From positions 1 through 13,786 of the forward strand of contig CAZMRQ010000039.1 in NCBI GenBank assembly GCA_964568795.1: a stretch of 13,786 nucleotides of DNA, read 5' to 3'. Position numbers and translations under genes: made by a program. The notes beneath the pieces are model-generated. The model ran no database searches and was not told where the DNA came from. It saw only the letters and a list, made by a program, of their open reading frames with translations. This document shows, one piece after another, positions 13,508 to 13,786 of this stretch. The stretch is from CAZMRQ01 sp964568795 (GTDB lineage: Bacteria; Pseudomonadota; Gammaproteobacteria; Comchoanobacterales; Comchoanobacteraceae). Each line of letters opens with the position of its first letter. Position 1 is the first letter of the stretch.

Positions 13508-13786
13508 TTATGCTCTCTTTCTTGTTGATTTCTCAATTTTTAGATACTTTGACCCTATGTTAGGGCAATATTTGGTGGATACAGGCTCATGTCCCTTTTT
13601 GGCGTTAAAGCATATCGCGCTCATTATTTCGGCAAATTGATTTTTGCTATTCCTAAATATCTCACTCTTTTTCTTTGTTTTAAAAACACTCTTTCGTATG
13701 GACTCCTTATTTTTGTTAGCCACTTATCCCTATCTTTGTTTTTCTCTTTCATATTGTTTTTTTTTGATCGCCCTCAGATAGCAGCC
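13508..13786 (-). pseudogene. IS5-type transposase, C-terminal remnant with two frameshifts
   Basis: Three consecutive minus-strand frames join into a recognisable IS5-superfamily DDE transposase end. The first is CYLRAIKK at the window edge. The second is NNMKEKNKDRDKWLTKIRS followed by PYERVFLKQRKRVRYLGIAK. The third is NQFAEIMSAICFNAKK followed by a tail to the stop at 13508. The first switch falls in a run of nine A (minus strand, about 13757-13765), one too many. The second falls in a run of five A (13641-13645), one too few. The phrase RSPYERVF...KRVRYxGIAKNQFAEFMxAIxFN is characteristic of this family by recall. The third frame alone opens with a GTG at 13723 and could be mistaken for a 71-aa hypothetical gene. 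The N-terminal part lies beyond the right edge. No terminal inverted repeat could be identified. Confidence 0.75.

Noticed and set aside
13508..13723. Independent small basic protein starting at GTG 13723
   Set aside because: The C-terminal half matches the end of an IS5-type transposase, and the upstream part of that match is in another frame, so it is a frameshifted remnant rather than a gene.

Overview
The window looks like part of a gammaproteobacterial chromosome of low-to-moderate GC, plausibly from a host-associated or intracellular lineage. The evidence is a ccmCDEFGH cluster in the gammaproteobacterial order, a PcnB-type poly(A) polymerase, and an accessory block with tandem gene amplification, pseudogenes and paralogous repeat proteins of effector-like architecture. 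The taxonomic placement is inference; no rRNA or tRNA is present to fix it. Every confidently assigned gene is on the minus strand, so transcription runs from high to low coordinates.

Right part (13786 to about 9970): a frameshifted C-terminal remnant of an IS5-type transposase, then an array of Bcr/CflA-like MFS transporters repeated with a period of about 1.44 kb. Two copies are intact (12125-13327 and 10684-11886, both 400 aa). The third (9970-10442) has lost about 245 codons by an internal deletion. The full-size copies are separated by a homologous spacer of about 240 bp, and each copy is preceded by a 6-7 codon leader ORF with a Shine-Dalgarno sequence.

Middle (9920 to 6585): two tandem paralogous genes (474 and 485 aa) of a family I do not recognise. 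Both have a conserved N-terminal domain, four degenerate units of mostly 50-53 aa built around GLSxEQV and AYEQVRGLN, one predicted membrane segment and a polar tail. The pair is bracketed by two 194-bp direct repeats, about 95% identical, that carry the 3' end of an MFS gene. It therefore looks like a module that arrived in, or rearranged, the MFS array and left a 48-codon MFS stump at 6635-6778.

Left part (6553 to 560): a predicted outer-membrane beta-barrel protein, then a compact, mostly overlapping operon ccmC-ccmD-ccmE-ccmF-ccmG-ccmH for System I cytochrome c maturation (haem loading on the CcmE chaperone, haem ligation by CcmF, apocytochrome thiol reduction by CcmG/CcmH), with pcnB 23 bp downstream. 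The ccmA and ccmB genes that normally precede ccmC are not next to it; the accessory block lies there instead. The far left (1-559) is gene-poor: the start of an ORF running off the edge, and a stretch that may be a decayed coding region.
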